DNA of 64,000 nt from Comamonadaceae bacterium (GTDB taxonomy: Bacteria; Pseudomonadota; Gammaproteobacteria; Burkholderiales; Burkholderiaceae_C). The notes beneath the pieces were generated by a model that ran no database searches, was not told the DNA's origin, and saw nothing but the letters and a program-made list of their open reading frames with translations. The number at the start of each line of letters is the position of its first letter. Within the stretch, counting starts at the first letter, position 1. Positions 37,992 to 45,018 of this stretch are shown one piece after another. Location of the stretch: contig CANFLX010000007.1 of assembly GCA_947447985.1 (NCBI GenBank), forward strand, positions 32,141 to 96,140, written 5' to 3'. The position numbers and the translations under genes are program-made.

Positions 37992-38372
37992 ATGGCACGT
38001 TTGAAGTGCAAAGACGGTGACTTGGCCTTGGTGATTTACGACACGCCAGGCTCACAGCAAAACATCGGAAAAGTTGTTCAGGTTCTGGGGCCAGCAACGA
38101 TGGTCATCAGGACGCAAATGATCGGCTGGCGTATCAAACCACTTTTCCCCGCCCCCTGGGGAGTAACCCAGCTTAACGGAAGTATTGGGGTCGAGGTAGT
38201 GGACTGGAACAGTGGGGTCTTCCACGAGGACGAATGGCTCATGCCGATCCGCCCTCTTTCGCCCGACGAAACCTGGCAAGAAATTCAATCTGAAATTGAT
38301 AAGTACTTGGTTGATGTCGGCGCGGTGGCGCCTCTTGCAATTTGGTCTTCACGGCTTGGCTGCCGCGTCTAG
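37992..38372 (+). CDS. Phage-type hypothetical protein
   Basis: This 126-residue protein has a small beta-barrel look (CKDGDLALVIYDTPGS, IGKVVQVLGPATM, DEWLMPIRPLSPDET) seen in many short phage and island proteins. Its ATG has GGAGAAG at good distance. No function is known. Confidence 0.65.
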   Translation: MARLKCKDGDLALVIYDTPGSQQNIGKVVQVLGPATMVIRTQMIGWRIKPLFPAPWGVTQLNGSIGVEVVDWNSGVFHEDEWLMPIRPLSPDETWQEIQSEIDKYLVDVGAVAPLAIWSSRLGCRV

Positions 38373-38553
38373 AAAGAGGAAGCATCAGTGTTTTGGTGAG
38401 CTGCTGGCGTTGGCCAATAGCTTGTTTGGCGTTGCGCTTTTCTTTCACCCATTGAGCGCGTTTGGTTGGGTGAAATTTTTGCACATAGCATTAATTCAGC
38501 GACTCGACGGTGGCTCATTAAAAAGCAGCCAAATCCCGGGTTAGCATTAGTCG

Positions 38554-39363
38554 ATGCAACCGCGTAAACCTGAAATTTTGCTTTACATGGATGAATCCGG
38601 TTCCCGAGACCCGGATCGCCACCCGTGCCAGCAAGCAAATGCCCCTGATTGGTTCGGCATCGGTGGTATTCTGGTGAACGCGAAAGACAAATCCGACATT
38701 GAGGCCTCAATGGATGCTTTCCGTTTACGTTGGCCACAAATGGGGGATATCCCGCTCAGGTCATATGACATTCGTAATAAAACGAAGCGTTTTCGTTGGT
38801 TGTCACAGCTGGACGAGAAATCACTTAGTGCCTTTTACGACGATTTGTCAGCAATGATCGCTGACCTGCCCATCGTGGTAACAGGCTGCGTAGTCCATCG
38901 GCCAGGCTACAACGAACGCTATCTTGAGCAGTACGGCCCTAGGCGCTGGAAACTTTGCAAGACAGCATTCCACATCGCAGTTGAGCGGGCAGCCAAATAC
39001 GCCTTGCACCATGGTGCGCGCATGAGGGTGTATGTTGAACGCAGTGACAAAGTGACCGAGCAGCAGCTTAAGGGGTACTTTGACGAGATGAGAAATGCAG
39101 GACAACCCTTCAATTCGGAGACGTCTGCCAAGTACCAGCCAATGCCAGCAGATCAACTGAGACCAACACTTTTCGAGTTTGCCGTGAGGACAAAAGGGTC
39201 CCAGCTCATGCAACTGGCAGATTTGGTGTTGTGGCCGATTTGCCGAGGAGGCTATGCGCCTGATGATCGTGCATACGGCCTGTTGAAGTCCAGCCGCAAG
39301 CTGTTGGACGTACATTGCACGGGAGCGAATGGGTTGCAGGGAATCAAGTATTCTTGCTTCTAA
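38554..39363 (+). CDS. DUF3800 family protein (RNase H-like fold)
   Basis: This 269-residue protein opens with the family hallmark LLYMDESGSRDPD and ends with the block QLMQLADLVLWPICR. Both are acidic strands of an RNase H-like fold that may bind metal. DUF3800 genes recur on mobile elements and near defence loci, but no activity is established. It has its own terminator. Confidence 0.8.
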   Translation: MQPRKPEILLYMDESGSRDPDRHPCQQANAPDWFGIGGILVNAKDKSDIEASMDAFRLRWPQMGDIPLRSYDIRNKTKRFRWLSQLDEKSLSAFYDDLSAMIADLPIVVTGCVVHRPGYNERYLEQYGPRRWKLCKTAFHIAVERAAKYALHHGARMRVYVERSDKVTEQQLKGYFDEMRNAGQPFNSETSAKYQPMPADQLRPTLFEFAVRTKGSQLMQLADLVLWPICRGGYAPDDRAYGLLKSSRKLLDVHCTGANGLQGIKYSCF

Positions 39364-39371
39364 AAAAGCAA

Positions 39372-39397
39372 AAGCCCGCTTTCGCGGGCTCTTGTCG
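39372..39397 (+). terminator. Intrinsic terminator after the DUF3800 gene
   Basis: The stem AGCCCGC / GCGGGCT with loop TTTC lies 9 bases after the stop. The T tract is short. Confidence 0.6.
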
Positions 39398-39555
39398 GCT
39401 ACCAAAGTGGGTAACCTCGTAGGCTAGGCCTGGTCGTATATTCTACACAGAAGCTTTCGCCAGCCTGACAAGGTGGTAAGTCGAGTAACGTTGCCGTGAT
39501 GCAGTCGTTGCGATGCGCTGCAGAAATTAGTACTCAACATGTTGTCACTTTGAGA

Positions 39556-39780
39556 TTACTTGGATTCACTTGGCGCAGGTAGAACCCGTCCGGCTTTTTC
39601 GGCTTCTCGAAACATGGCCGCCGCCCGACGCGCAAGATCACTGATTTGCTCACGTGTCCGGCTTGCCAGCCATTTGTCATGCTCATCCTGGTCCAGGTTG
39701 GGCTGGTGCATAAAGTCGTCCATGTCGCTCTCGTCGGACTCTTGATTTTGATGGTTACTCACTTGCTTTCCCCTGCTCAT
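39556..39780 (-). CDS. Small acidic hypothetical protein of the HD operon
   Basis: This 74-residue, Asp/Glu/Gln-rich and soluble protein has a C-terminal helix EQISDLARRAAAMFREAEKAG. Its start lies inside the end of the HD-domain gene (26-base overlap), so it is co-translated with it. It could be a partner or antidote of the HD enzyme, but the sequence gives no direct proof. Confidence 0.6.
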   Translation of the reverse strand: MSRGKQVSNHQNQESDESDMDDFMHQPNLDQDEHDKWLASRTREQISDLARRAAAMFREAEKAGRVLPAPSESK

Positions 39781-40336
39781 ACGCCCGCATCTGCGAAACG
39801 GTGTCAGCCAAAGCCACCGCTACCGGTACCTTTCGACGGCTGAAAATCTCCGACAGGCTGGTGTAGTACCAAAGCGTCTCTTCTTTGCTCGCAGTGAACC
39901 GGTCAAAAACAGACTCACCCACCGTGTGCAGGTCAGCCAGGATTGCCCTGGCGTTGTGAAGCTTGTCAGACCCCGATACCAGCAGCACATCGCTTGTCGC
40001 CATTTCCAAATGCGCAAGGTACTTCTCTTTGCGCTGCTTCCATGGCAGCTTTTGGCCCGTGGCATCTGGAACCCCATCAGTGCAACCCATCACGAGGTCT
40101 GCCACCCGCGCGCCAAAGCGCTCGCGTATTTCTTGCTCATAGTCAGCTCCACCGTCCTCTACCGCGTCGTGCAGGAGTGCGGCGATGGCTTGGTCTTCGT
40201 CGGCGCCGTACTCCAGGGCAATGGCGGCAACGGCCATGGGATGCGCTACGTAAGGGATACGCGTTCCTTTGCGCACTTGGCCGTCATGTGCACGTACGGC
40301 CAGTTCCAGTCCCTGAGCAAATCGTTGGGTCAGCAT
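39755..40336 (-). CDS. HD-domain hydrolase, MESH1/SpoT-hydrolase-like
   Basis: This 193-residue protein matches the hydrolase half of RelA/SpoT proteins. Metal-binding residues appear in order: AHDGQVRKGT with His17, YVAHPMAV with His32, ALLHDAVEDG with His56-Asp57, and SGSDKLHNARAIL. There is no synthetase domain. Stand-alone enzymes of this type hydrolyse (p)ppGpp or related nucleotides. Its start overlaps the stop of the upstream 52-codon gene. Confidence 0.85.
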   Translation of the reverse strand: MLTQRFAQGLELAVRAHDGQVRKGTRIPYVAHPMAVAAIALEYGADEDQAIAALLHDAVEDGGADYEQEIRERFGARVADLVMGCTDGVPDATGQKLPWKQRKEKYLAHLEMATSDVLLVSGSDKLHNARAILADLHTVGESVFDRFTASKEETLWYYTSLSEIFSRRKVPVAVALADTVSQMRAYEQGKASE

Positions 40337-40488
40337 TGGGGCTCCTTTGCAGCTTGTTGTCCCGGTTGGATGCGTTTGAGCGCACAGTTCACCGGTGTCG
40401 TTACATCAGCTTTAACGCCACGTGCCCAGAAATAATCTCTTGGCCCAGAGGCCATGGAACTTGCCGGAACTGCCTTTTGATTAGTCAT
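40330..40488 (-). CDS. Small hypothetical protein, first gene of the HD operon
   Basis: These 52 codons begin at an ATG with GGAG eight bases upstream. The stop overlaps the HD-gene start (ATGCTGA). The protein is basic with two cysteines. Strong translation signals and coupling support a real leader gene, although the sequence resembles nothing I recognise. Confidence 0.55.
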   Translation of the reverse strand: MTNQKAVPASSMASGPRDYFWARGVKADVTTPVNCALKRIQPGQQAAKEPQC

Positions 40489-40615
40489 TGCTACTTCTCC
40501 ATCCCCGCAGACGTTAGGACGTCTGCTGCGTGCGGGAGGAGGCGCAGCCTGACGCTTTAGCCATGAATTTGTAGGGCGCCCTGGCAAGTGGTCTGGATAA
40601 ATTCGGCGCACCTGT

Positions 40616-40644
40616 ATTGTAAAGACACTGACAGGAACTGTCAT
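40616..40644 (-). promoter_or_regulatory. Promoter of the HD operon with overlapping palindrome
   Basis: On the minus strand ATGACA and TACAAT (5/6 each) are 17 bases apart. The perfect palindrome TGACAG-GAA-CTGTCA (40629-40643) lies on the -35 box and spacer, and a further half-site TGACAG is at 40665-40670. A repressor bound there would block the polymerase. Confidence 0.55.
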
Positions 40645-40720
40645 CCCCTATGTTCCGAATTCGTTGACAGGGCGAAGTCCGAGGCGTAAGCTTTTGACTA
40701 TTACCCCATGGACCTGATGC

Positions 40721-41080
40721 ATGAAATCTATTAAAAAGGCGCGAGAGGTTTTGGCGGCTTTGCCGCGCTGCTCAGCCGTAGCGCGCCAGACAGGCGTGCA
40801 GTGCAAAAACCCCGGCACCGGAGCACGCGGGAAGTGTCGCTTTCACGGAGGTGCCAGTACGGGGCGCCCTGCAATCCATGGCCGCGCAACCAAGCAGGCC
40901 AAACTGGACCGCGACTGGGTGCGTTTGTTACTCGGCGTGGTTCACACCTTGCACGGCGGCGATGGCGCGGGGTTCTTAAAACCAAGGCGCTTGACTGCTG
41001 CGCGCGGCGACGTGTTACTCAAACTGCCAACAAGCAGGCCTCGATCAGCCCACATCCATAAAACACAAGATCATTCATAA
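40721..41080 (+). CDS. HGGxSTG-domain phage protein
   Basis: This 119-residue basic protein has the motif CRFHGGASTGRPAIHGR near residue 39, preceded by CxxxxxxTGVQCKNPG. The cysteines and histidine could bind zinc. This small domain is common in phages and islands, without known function. The C-terminal half is not conserved-looking and may have drifted. Confidence 0.7.
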   Translation: MKSIKKAREVLAALPRCSAVARQTGVQCKNPGTGARGKCRFHGGASTGRPAIHGRATKQAKLDRDWVRLLLGVVHTLHGGDGAGFLKPRRLTAARGDVLLKLPTSRPRSAHIHKTQDHS

Positions 41081-41134
41081 TGAAAAGAGTTCAGTGGTTG
41101 TCACTGGATTAACTTGAAGGTGAGCATTGGAATT

Positions 41135-41154
41135 TGTTGGTATTTTTGTTGGTA
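41135..41154. repeat. Right-end integrase arm-type repeats
   Basis: TGTTGGTA at 41135-41142 and 41147-41154 is the inverse of the left-end TACCAACA. The surrounding 26 bases (41134-41159) match 30537-30562 at 22 positions. Confidence 0.6.
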
Positions 41155-41216
41155 CTTGTGAAAAATTGAAAAGGAAATTTCAAATTTCTCAAGCCTTGAG
41201 AGCAAATTTTCAATGG

Positions 41217-41224
41217 CACCTATC
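41217..41224. repeat. Candidate attR core
   Basis: CACCTATC repeats the end of the tRNA T arm and acceptor (30411-30418), with imperfect similarity on both sides. It is 63 bases outside the right arm sites and directly before a terminator that may be the original tRNA terminator. Confidence 0.4.
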
Positions 41225-41239
41225 CCAAAATCAAACCAA

Positions 41240-41276
41240 AAAAGCCGCTGACCCGCACAGGTCAGCGGCTTTTTTT
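41240..41276 (+). terminator. Intrinsic terminator at the right edge of the element
   Basis: The stem AAAGCCGCTGACC / GGTCAGCGGCTTT with a short loop is followed by a T run. It may be the ancestral terminator of the tRNA. Confidence 0.75.
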
Positions 41277-41334
41277 ATGGGTCGCGCCCGCTTGGAGCGC
41301 GCGTCTTCGGGGTCGTCACAAAACGTTCATACAT

Positions 41335-41350
41335 TTCCATTACCATGGAA
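41335..41350. promoter_or_regulatory. Candidate ArsR operator
   Basis: The perfect inverted repeat TTCCAT-TACC-ATGGAA ends two bases before the arsR start, where autorepression is expected. Confidence 0.45.
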
Positions 41351-41352
41351 CT

Positions 41353-41679
41353 ATGGAAGAAAAAACGGTGATTCAAGCGCTCGCGGCCTTGGCGCAACCC
41401 AGCCGCCTGCGAATTTTTAGGGCCTTGGTGGTCAAGGGCGCCGAGGGGCTCACGCCCGCACTGCTGGCCCAAGAGATGGCAATGCCCGCCAACACGCTCT
41501 CCTTTCACCTCAAAGAGCTGATGCATGCAGACCTGATCTCGCAAGAGCGCAGCGGCCGCAACCTGATTTACCGGGCGCAGTTTGACCGCATGAACGCGGT
41601 GCTGGCCTACCTGTCCCAAAACTGCTGCCAGGGCGAAGTGTGCGAGGTTCTGCCCGCCGCACTGTGTACCACCTGCTAA
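41353..41679 (+). CDS. arsR: ArsR/SmtB-family repressor
   Basis: This 108-residue winged-helix repressor has the recognition segment LAQEMAMPANTLSFHLKEL. It lacks the N-terminal ELCVCDL metal site but has C-terminal cysteines (NCCQGEVCEVL and LCTTC) that probably sense As(III), as in ArsR variants with C-terminal thiols. It leads a three-gene arsenic operon, with arsC 18 bases downstream. Confidence 0.9.
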   Translation: MEEKTVIQALAALAQPSRLRIFRALVVKGAEGLTPALLAQEMAMPANTLSFHLKELMHADLISQERSGRNLIYRAQFDRMNAVLAYLSQNCCQGEVCEVLPAALCTTC

Positions 41680-41697
41680 ATCCCCAAGGAAGCTGCG

Positions 41698-42201
41698 ATG
41701 ACCGATACCCCACCCTTGAACGTGCTCTTTTTGTGCACCCACAATTCCGCCCGAAGCATCCTGGCAGAGGCCTTGCTCAACCACATGGGCCAGGGCAAGT
41801 TCAAGGCCTACTCGGCAGGCAGCAGCCCGCGCGATAACCAGACACCCAATCCTTTGGCGCTAGCGACTTTGGAGCACGCAGGCATTTCCACACAGGGCCT
41901 GCGCAGCAAAAGCTGGGACGAGTTTGCCCAGCCCGATGCGCCGCACATGGACTTGGTGATTACCGTGTGCGACAACGCCGCGGGCGAGGTCTGCCCCTAC
42001 TGGCCGGGTCAGCCTGCCACTGCGCACTGGGGCTATGCGGACCCGTCTGAGGCGGTGGGCAGCGACGAGGTCAGGCGCGAAGCCTTTCGCCAAACCCTGC
42101 ACCAAATCAAGCGGCGCTTGGACTTGTTCACCAGCCTGCCCGCGGCCAGTCTGAGCAAGATGGCCTTGCAAAACACCGCACGCGATTTGGCCAAGCAATG
42201 A
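41698..42201 (+). CDS. arsC: Arsenate reductase, low-MW phosphatase type
   Basis: This 167-residue protein has the P loop FLCTHNSARSILAEA near residue 11 and cysteine-containing ITVCDNAAGEVCPYWPG near 95. These fit the thioredoxin-coupled or glutaredoxin-coupled LMW-PTP class that reduces As(V) to As(III). The stop overlaps the aquaporin start by 4 bases. Confidence 0.92.
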   Translation: MTDTPPLNVLFLCTHNSARSILAEALLNHMGQGKFKAYSAGSSPRDNQTPNPLALATLEHAGISTQGLRSKSWDEFAQPDAPHMDLVITVCDNAAGEVCPYWPGQPATAHWGYADPSEAVGSDEVRREAFRQTLHQIKRRLDLFTSLPAASLSKMALQNTARDLAKQ

Positions 42202-42890
42202 GCGCGTGGCGTCGCTATGGGGCCGAGCTGCTGGGCACTGTCGCATTGCTGTGTGCGGTGATCGGCTCGGGCATCATGGCCGAAAACCTTTCCAACGGAA
42301 ACACGGCCGTCGCGCTGATTGCCAACACACTGGCAACGGTGTTTGCGCTGTATGTGCTGATTGAAGTGCTGGGCCCTGTGAGCGGTGCGCACTTCAACCC
42401 TGCCGTGTCTTTGGTCATGGCGTATCGCGGCGCATTGCCGCGCGCTTGGTTGACGGGCTACGTGATGGCGCAGTTGGCGGGTGCGGCGCTGGGTGCGTGG
42501 CTGGCGCACGCCATGTTTGGCTTGGACTTGTTGCAGTGGTCCACCAAAGTGCGTACCGGAAGCAGCCAATGGCTGGCCGAGGCGGTGGCCACCGCTGGCC
42601 TGCTGCTGGTGATATTGCGCGCCCCCGAAGGCAAGGCATCGGCCCTGGTGGCGTGTTACATCGGTGCCGCGTATTGGTTCACTGCGAGCACCTCCTTTGC
42701 CAATCCGGCGGCGGTGTTCGGGCGCATGATGAGCAACACCTTTGCGGGCATTCGCCCCATCGACGCACCCGGTTTTGTGGTGGCGCAGTTGCTGGGTGCG
42801 GCCATCGGCCTGGCCTTGTTTGCCATGCTTAGAAATGACGACCCGCACGCCCGAGGTGAATCGCACCGCCAAGAAGGACCCGACAGCTAG
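42198..42890 (+). CDS. Aquaporin-family channel of the ars operon
   Basis: This 230-residue MIP-family protein has two half-helix motifs: AHFNPAVSLVMAYRG near residue 63 and TSFANPAAVFGRMM near 172. Six membrane helices are visible. Its position after arsRC parallels AqpS of Sinorhizobium meliloti, a channel through which As(III) flows out instead of a pump. No ArsB or Acr3 gene is in this operon. Confidence 0.9.
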   Translation: MSAWRRYGAELLGTVALLCAVIGSGIMAENLSNGNTAVALIANTLATVFALYVLIEVLGPVSGAHFNPAVSLVMAYRGALPRAWLTGYVMAQLAGAALGAWLAHAMFGLDLLQWSTKVRTGSSQWLAEAVATAGLLLVILRAPEGKASALVACYIGAAYWFTASTSFANPAAVFGRMMSNTFAGIRPIDAPGFVVAQLLGAAIGLALFAMLRNDDPHARGESHRQEGPDS

Positions 42891-42930
42891 AATTGCCCCT
42901 GTTTTTCAACCCAGCCTCTGGATACAAACC

Positions 42931-43290
42931 ATGAACCGCTGCACCCTTCGATCCCCCTTCACCCGCCCGCTGCGCATCGCACTGATGCTGACGTCGTTGC
43001 TCTTTGCGGCAAGCACCTGGGCGCAACTGGGCTTGCGTCCCTTCCCTCCCAAAACCCAGCGCGCCGTGATGCAAATCACCCAGCCGCCCGAGCTGCTGCT
43101 CAATGGCGCAGTAGAACGGCTCTCGCCCGGCGCGCGCATTCACGGCCGCGACAATTTGATTGTGATGTCAGGCACATTGGCGGATGCTCGGTTTCTGGTG
43201 AATTACGTGCGCGAGTCCAGTGGCCAGATTTATGAAGTCTGGATCCTGACGGACGCCGAAGCCGCGCAGTCTTTGCCCCTGAGTCCCTGA
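42931..43290 (+). CDS. Small exported hypothetical protein
   Basis: This 119-residue protein has a signal peptide (RIALMLTSLLFAASTWAQ, cleavage near residue 32). A short beta-rich domain follows (PPELLLNGAVERLSPGARI, GTLADARFLVNYVRES). It sits between the ars operon and miaB and is probably periplasmic. The function is unknown. Confidence 0.75.
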   Translation: MNRCTLRSPFTRPLRIALMLTSLLFAASTWAQLGLRPFPPKTQRAVMQITQPPELLLNGAVERLSPGARIHGRDNLIVMSGTLADARFLVNYVRESSGQIYEVWILTDAEAAQSLPLSP

Positions 43291-43364
43291 GCTCCGACGC
43301 TTAGTGGCTTCGTGCCCCGCCTCTAGGCGCCTTGCGCCGCACTCCTTTTTCGAAAATGCACCCC

Positions 43365-44714
43365 ATGTCTAAAAAAGTCTTTATCAAAACCTTTGGCTGC
43401 CAGATGAACGAGTACGACTCGGACAAGATGGTCGATGTGCTCAACGCCGCGCAGGGCTACGAGAAAACCGAGGTGGTCGAAGAGGCCGATCTGATTTTGT
43501 TCAACACCTGCTCGGTGCGCGAAAAGGCACAAGAGAAGGTGTTTTCCGACCTGGGCCGAGTGAAGCACCTGGCCAAGCAAGGTGTGCAAATCGGCGTGGG
43601 CGGCTGCGTGGCCAGCCAGGAGGGCGCGGCCATCATTGCACGTGCACCTTATGTGGACGTGGTGTTCGGACCGCAAACCCTGCACCGCCTGCCCGAGATG
43701 CTCAACCAGCGCCGCCTGCAAGGCCAGGCGCAGGTGGACATCAGCTTTCCTGAGATTGAAAAGTTCGACCACCTGCCACCCGCCAAGGTGGAGGGAGCTT
43801 CCGCGTTTGTCAGCATCATGGAGGGCTGTTCCAAATACTGCAGCTACTGCGTGGTGCCCTATACCCGCGGCGAAGAGGTGAGCCGCCCGTTTGAAGACGT
43901 GCTGGTTGAAGTGGTCGGTCTGGCCGACCAGGGCGTGAAAGAAATCACGCTGCTGGGCCAGAACGTGAACGCCTACCGCGCACCCATGGTGGGCGCGGGT
44001 GCCGGCGGCGAGGTGGCGGACTTTGCCACGCTCTTGGAATATGTGTCTGACATTCCCGGCATCGAGCGCTTGCGCTACACCACCAGCCACCCCAATGAAT
44101 TCACGCCCAGCCTGATTGCGGCCTACGAAAAGTTGCCCAAGCTGGTGAGCCATCTGCATCTGCCGGTGCAGCATGGCTCGGACCGTATCTTGATGGCCAT
44201 GAAGCGCGGCTACACCGCCATGGAATACAAAAGCACGGTGCGCAAACTGCGCGCTATTCGCCCCGACATGGCCATGAGCAGCGACTTTATTGTGGGTTTT
44301 CCGGGCGAGACCGAAGACGACTTCGGCAAGATGATGAAGCTGATCGACGACATCGGCTTTGACAATTCGTTCAGCTTTATCTTCAGCCCGCGCCCCGGCA
44401 CACCGGCGGCCAATTTGCACGACGACACGCCGCACGAGGTCAAACTGCGCCGCCTGCAGACGCTGCAAGCCGCCATCAACGCCAATATCAGCCGCATCAG
44501 CGAAAGCCGCCTGGGCACGGTGCAGCGCATATTGGTGGAAGGCGCCTCCAAACGCGACGCCAACGAGCTGATGGGGCGCACCGAGTGCAACCGCGTGGTG
44601 AACTTTGCCGGCAAGCCCCGCCTGGTAGGCCAGTTGGTGGATGTCACCATCACCGAGACGCGCACCTACTCCTTGCGCGGCGAAGTGGTGACTGCTGAAG
44701 ACCGGGCGCAGTGA
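43365..44714 (+). CDS. miaB: tRNA-2-methylthio-N6-isopentenyladenosine synthase
   Basis: This 449-residue radical-SAM methylthiotransferase modifies A37 of tRNAs. The N-terminal UPF0004 cysteines appear in [16 protein letters not shown] and GGCVASQ. The radical-SAM cluster motif is [17 protein letters not shown] near residue 150. A TRAM domain ends the protein. The start [13 protein letters not shown] aligns with other MiaB proteins; an ATG three codons upstream is possible. Confidence 0.95.
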   Translation: MSKKVFIKTFGCQMNEYDSDKMVDVLNAAQGYEKTEVVEEADLILFNTCSVREKAQEKVFSDLGRVKHLAKQGVQIGVGGCVASQEGAAIIARAPYVDVVFGPQTLHRLPEMLNQRRLQGQAQVDISFPEIEKFDHLPPAKVEGASAFVSIMEGCSKYCSYCVVPYTRGEEVSRPFEDVLVEVVGLADQGVKEITLLGQNVNAYRAPMVGAGAGGEVADFATLLEYVSDIPGIERLRYTTSHPNEFTPSLIAAYEKLPKLVSHLHLPVQHGSDRILMAMKRGYTAMEYKSTVRKLRAIRPDMAMSSDFIVGFPGETEDDFGKMMKLIDDIGFDNSFSFIFSPRPGTPAANLHDDTPHEVKLRRLQTLQAAINANISRISESRLGTVQRILVEGASKRDANELMGRTECNRVVNFAGKPRLVGQLVDVTITETRTYSLRGEVVTAEDRAQ

Positions 44715-44757
44715 CTTGGGTCACAATCCAGCCCTCTCTGTAACCACCGCTTATTCC

Positions 44758-45018
44758 ATGACCGACGCCAGCACAGCGCCCGCGCTGCCCGACCACCTGT
44801 CCATCGACCCGCGCAGCCCGCACCATGTGGCTGCCGTTTTTGAGCATGACATCGGAATCCGTTTCAATGACAAAGAGCGCTTTGACGTCGAGGAATACTG
44901 CGTCAGCGAAGGCTGGGTGAAAGTGCCCGCTGGCAAGGCCAAAGACCGGCACGGCCGGCCGCTGTTGATCAAGCTCAAGGGCCGGGTGGAAGCGTTTTAC
45001 CGCAGCCCTGCGGCTTAA
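44758..45018 (+). CDS. DUF3297 family protein
   Basis: This 86-residue soluble protein matches DUF3297 (LPDHLSIDPRSPHH, GIRFNDKER, VEEYCVSEGWVKVPAG, PLLIKLKG). The role is unknown. It converges with ffh, overlapping by 4 bases. Confidence 0.85.
   Translation: MTDASTAPALPDHLSIDPRSPHHVAAVFEHDIGIRFNDKERFDVEEYCVSEGWVKVPAGKAKDRHGRPLLIKLKGRVEAFYRSPAA

Larger units (their letters stand above)
30426..41224. mobile_element. Integrative element (P4-satellite-like) in tRNA-Met
   Basis: This 10.8-kb block starts at the tRNA 3' end and contains a P4-type integrase, an AlpA-like regulator, a primase/ATPase and small cargo genes. Its composition is lower in GC than the flanks. Copies of TACCAACA occur near the left end and inverted near the right end. 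The right boundary is placed at CACCTATC (41217-41224), which repeats the tRNA sequence at 30411-30418. Core-genome style resumes with arsR. There are no structural phage genes, so it is a satellite or genomic island. The right limit is uncertain by about 150 bases. Confidence 0.75.

Noticed and set aside
41072..41082. CATTCATAATG, an exact 11-bp copy of the tRNA-Met anticodon loop (30379-30389), as attR
   Set aside because: The right-end arm repeats (41135-41154) would then lie outside the element, and the 3' half of a tRNA does not follow. It is kept only as a weak alternative to CACCTATC at 41217.
41127..41420. 97-codon plus-strand frame across the right edge of the element
   Set aside because: It reads through the arm repeats, the terminator hairpin and the arsR start, and has no domain.
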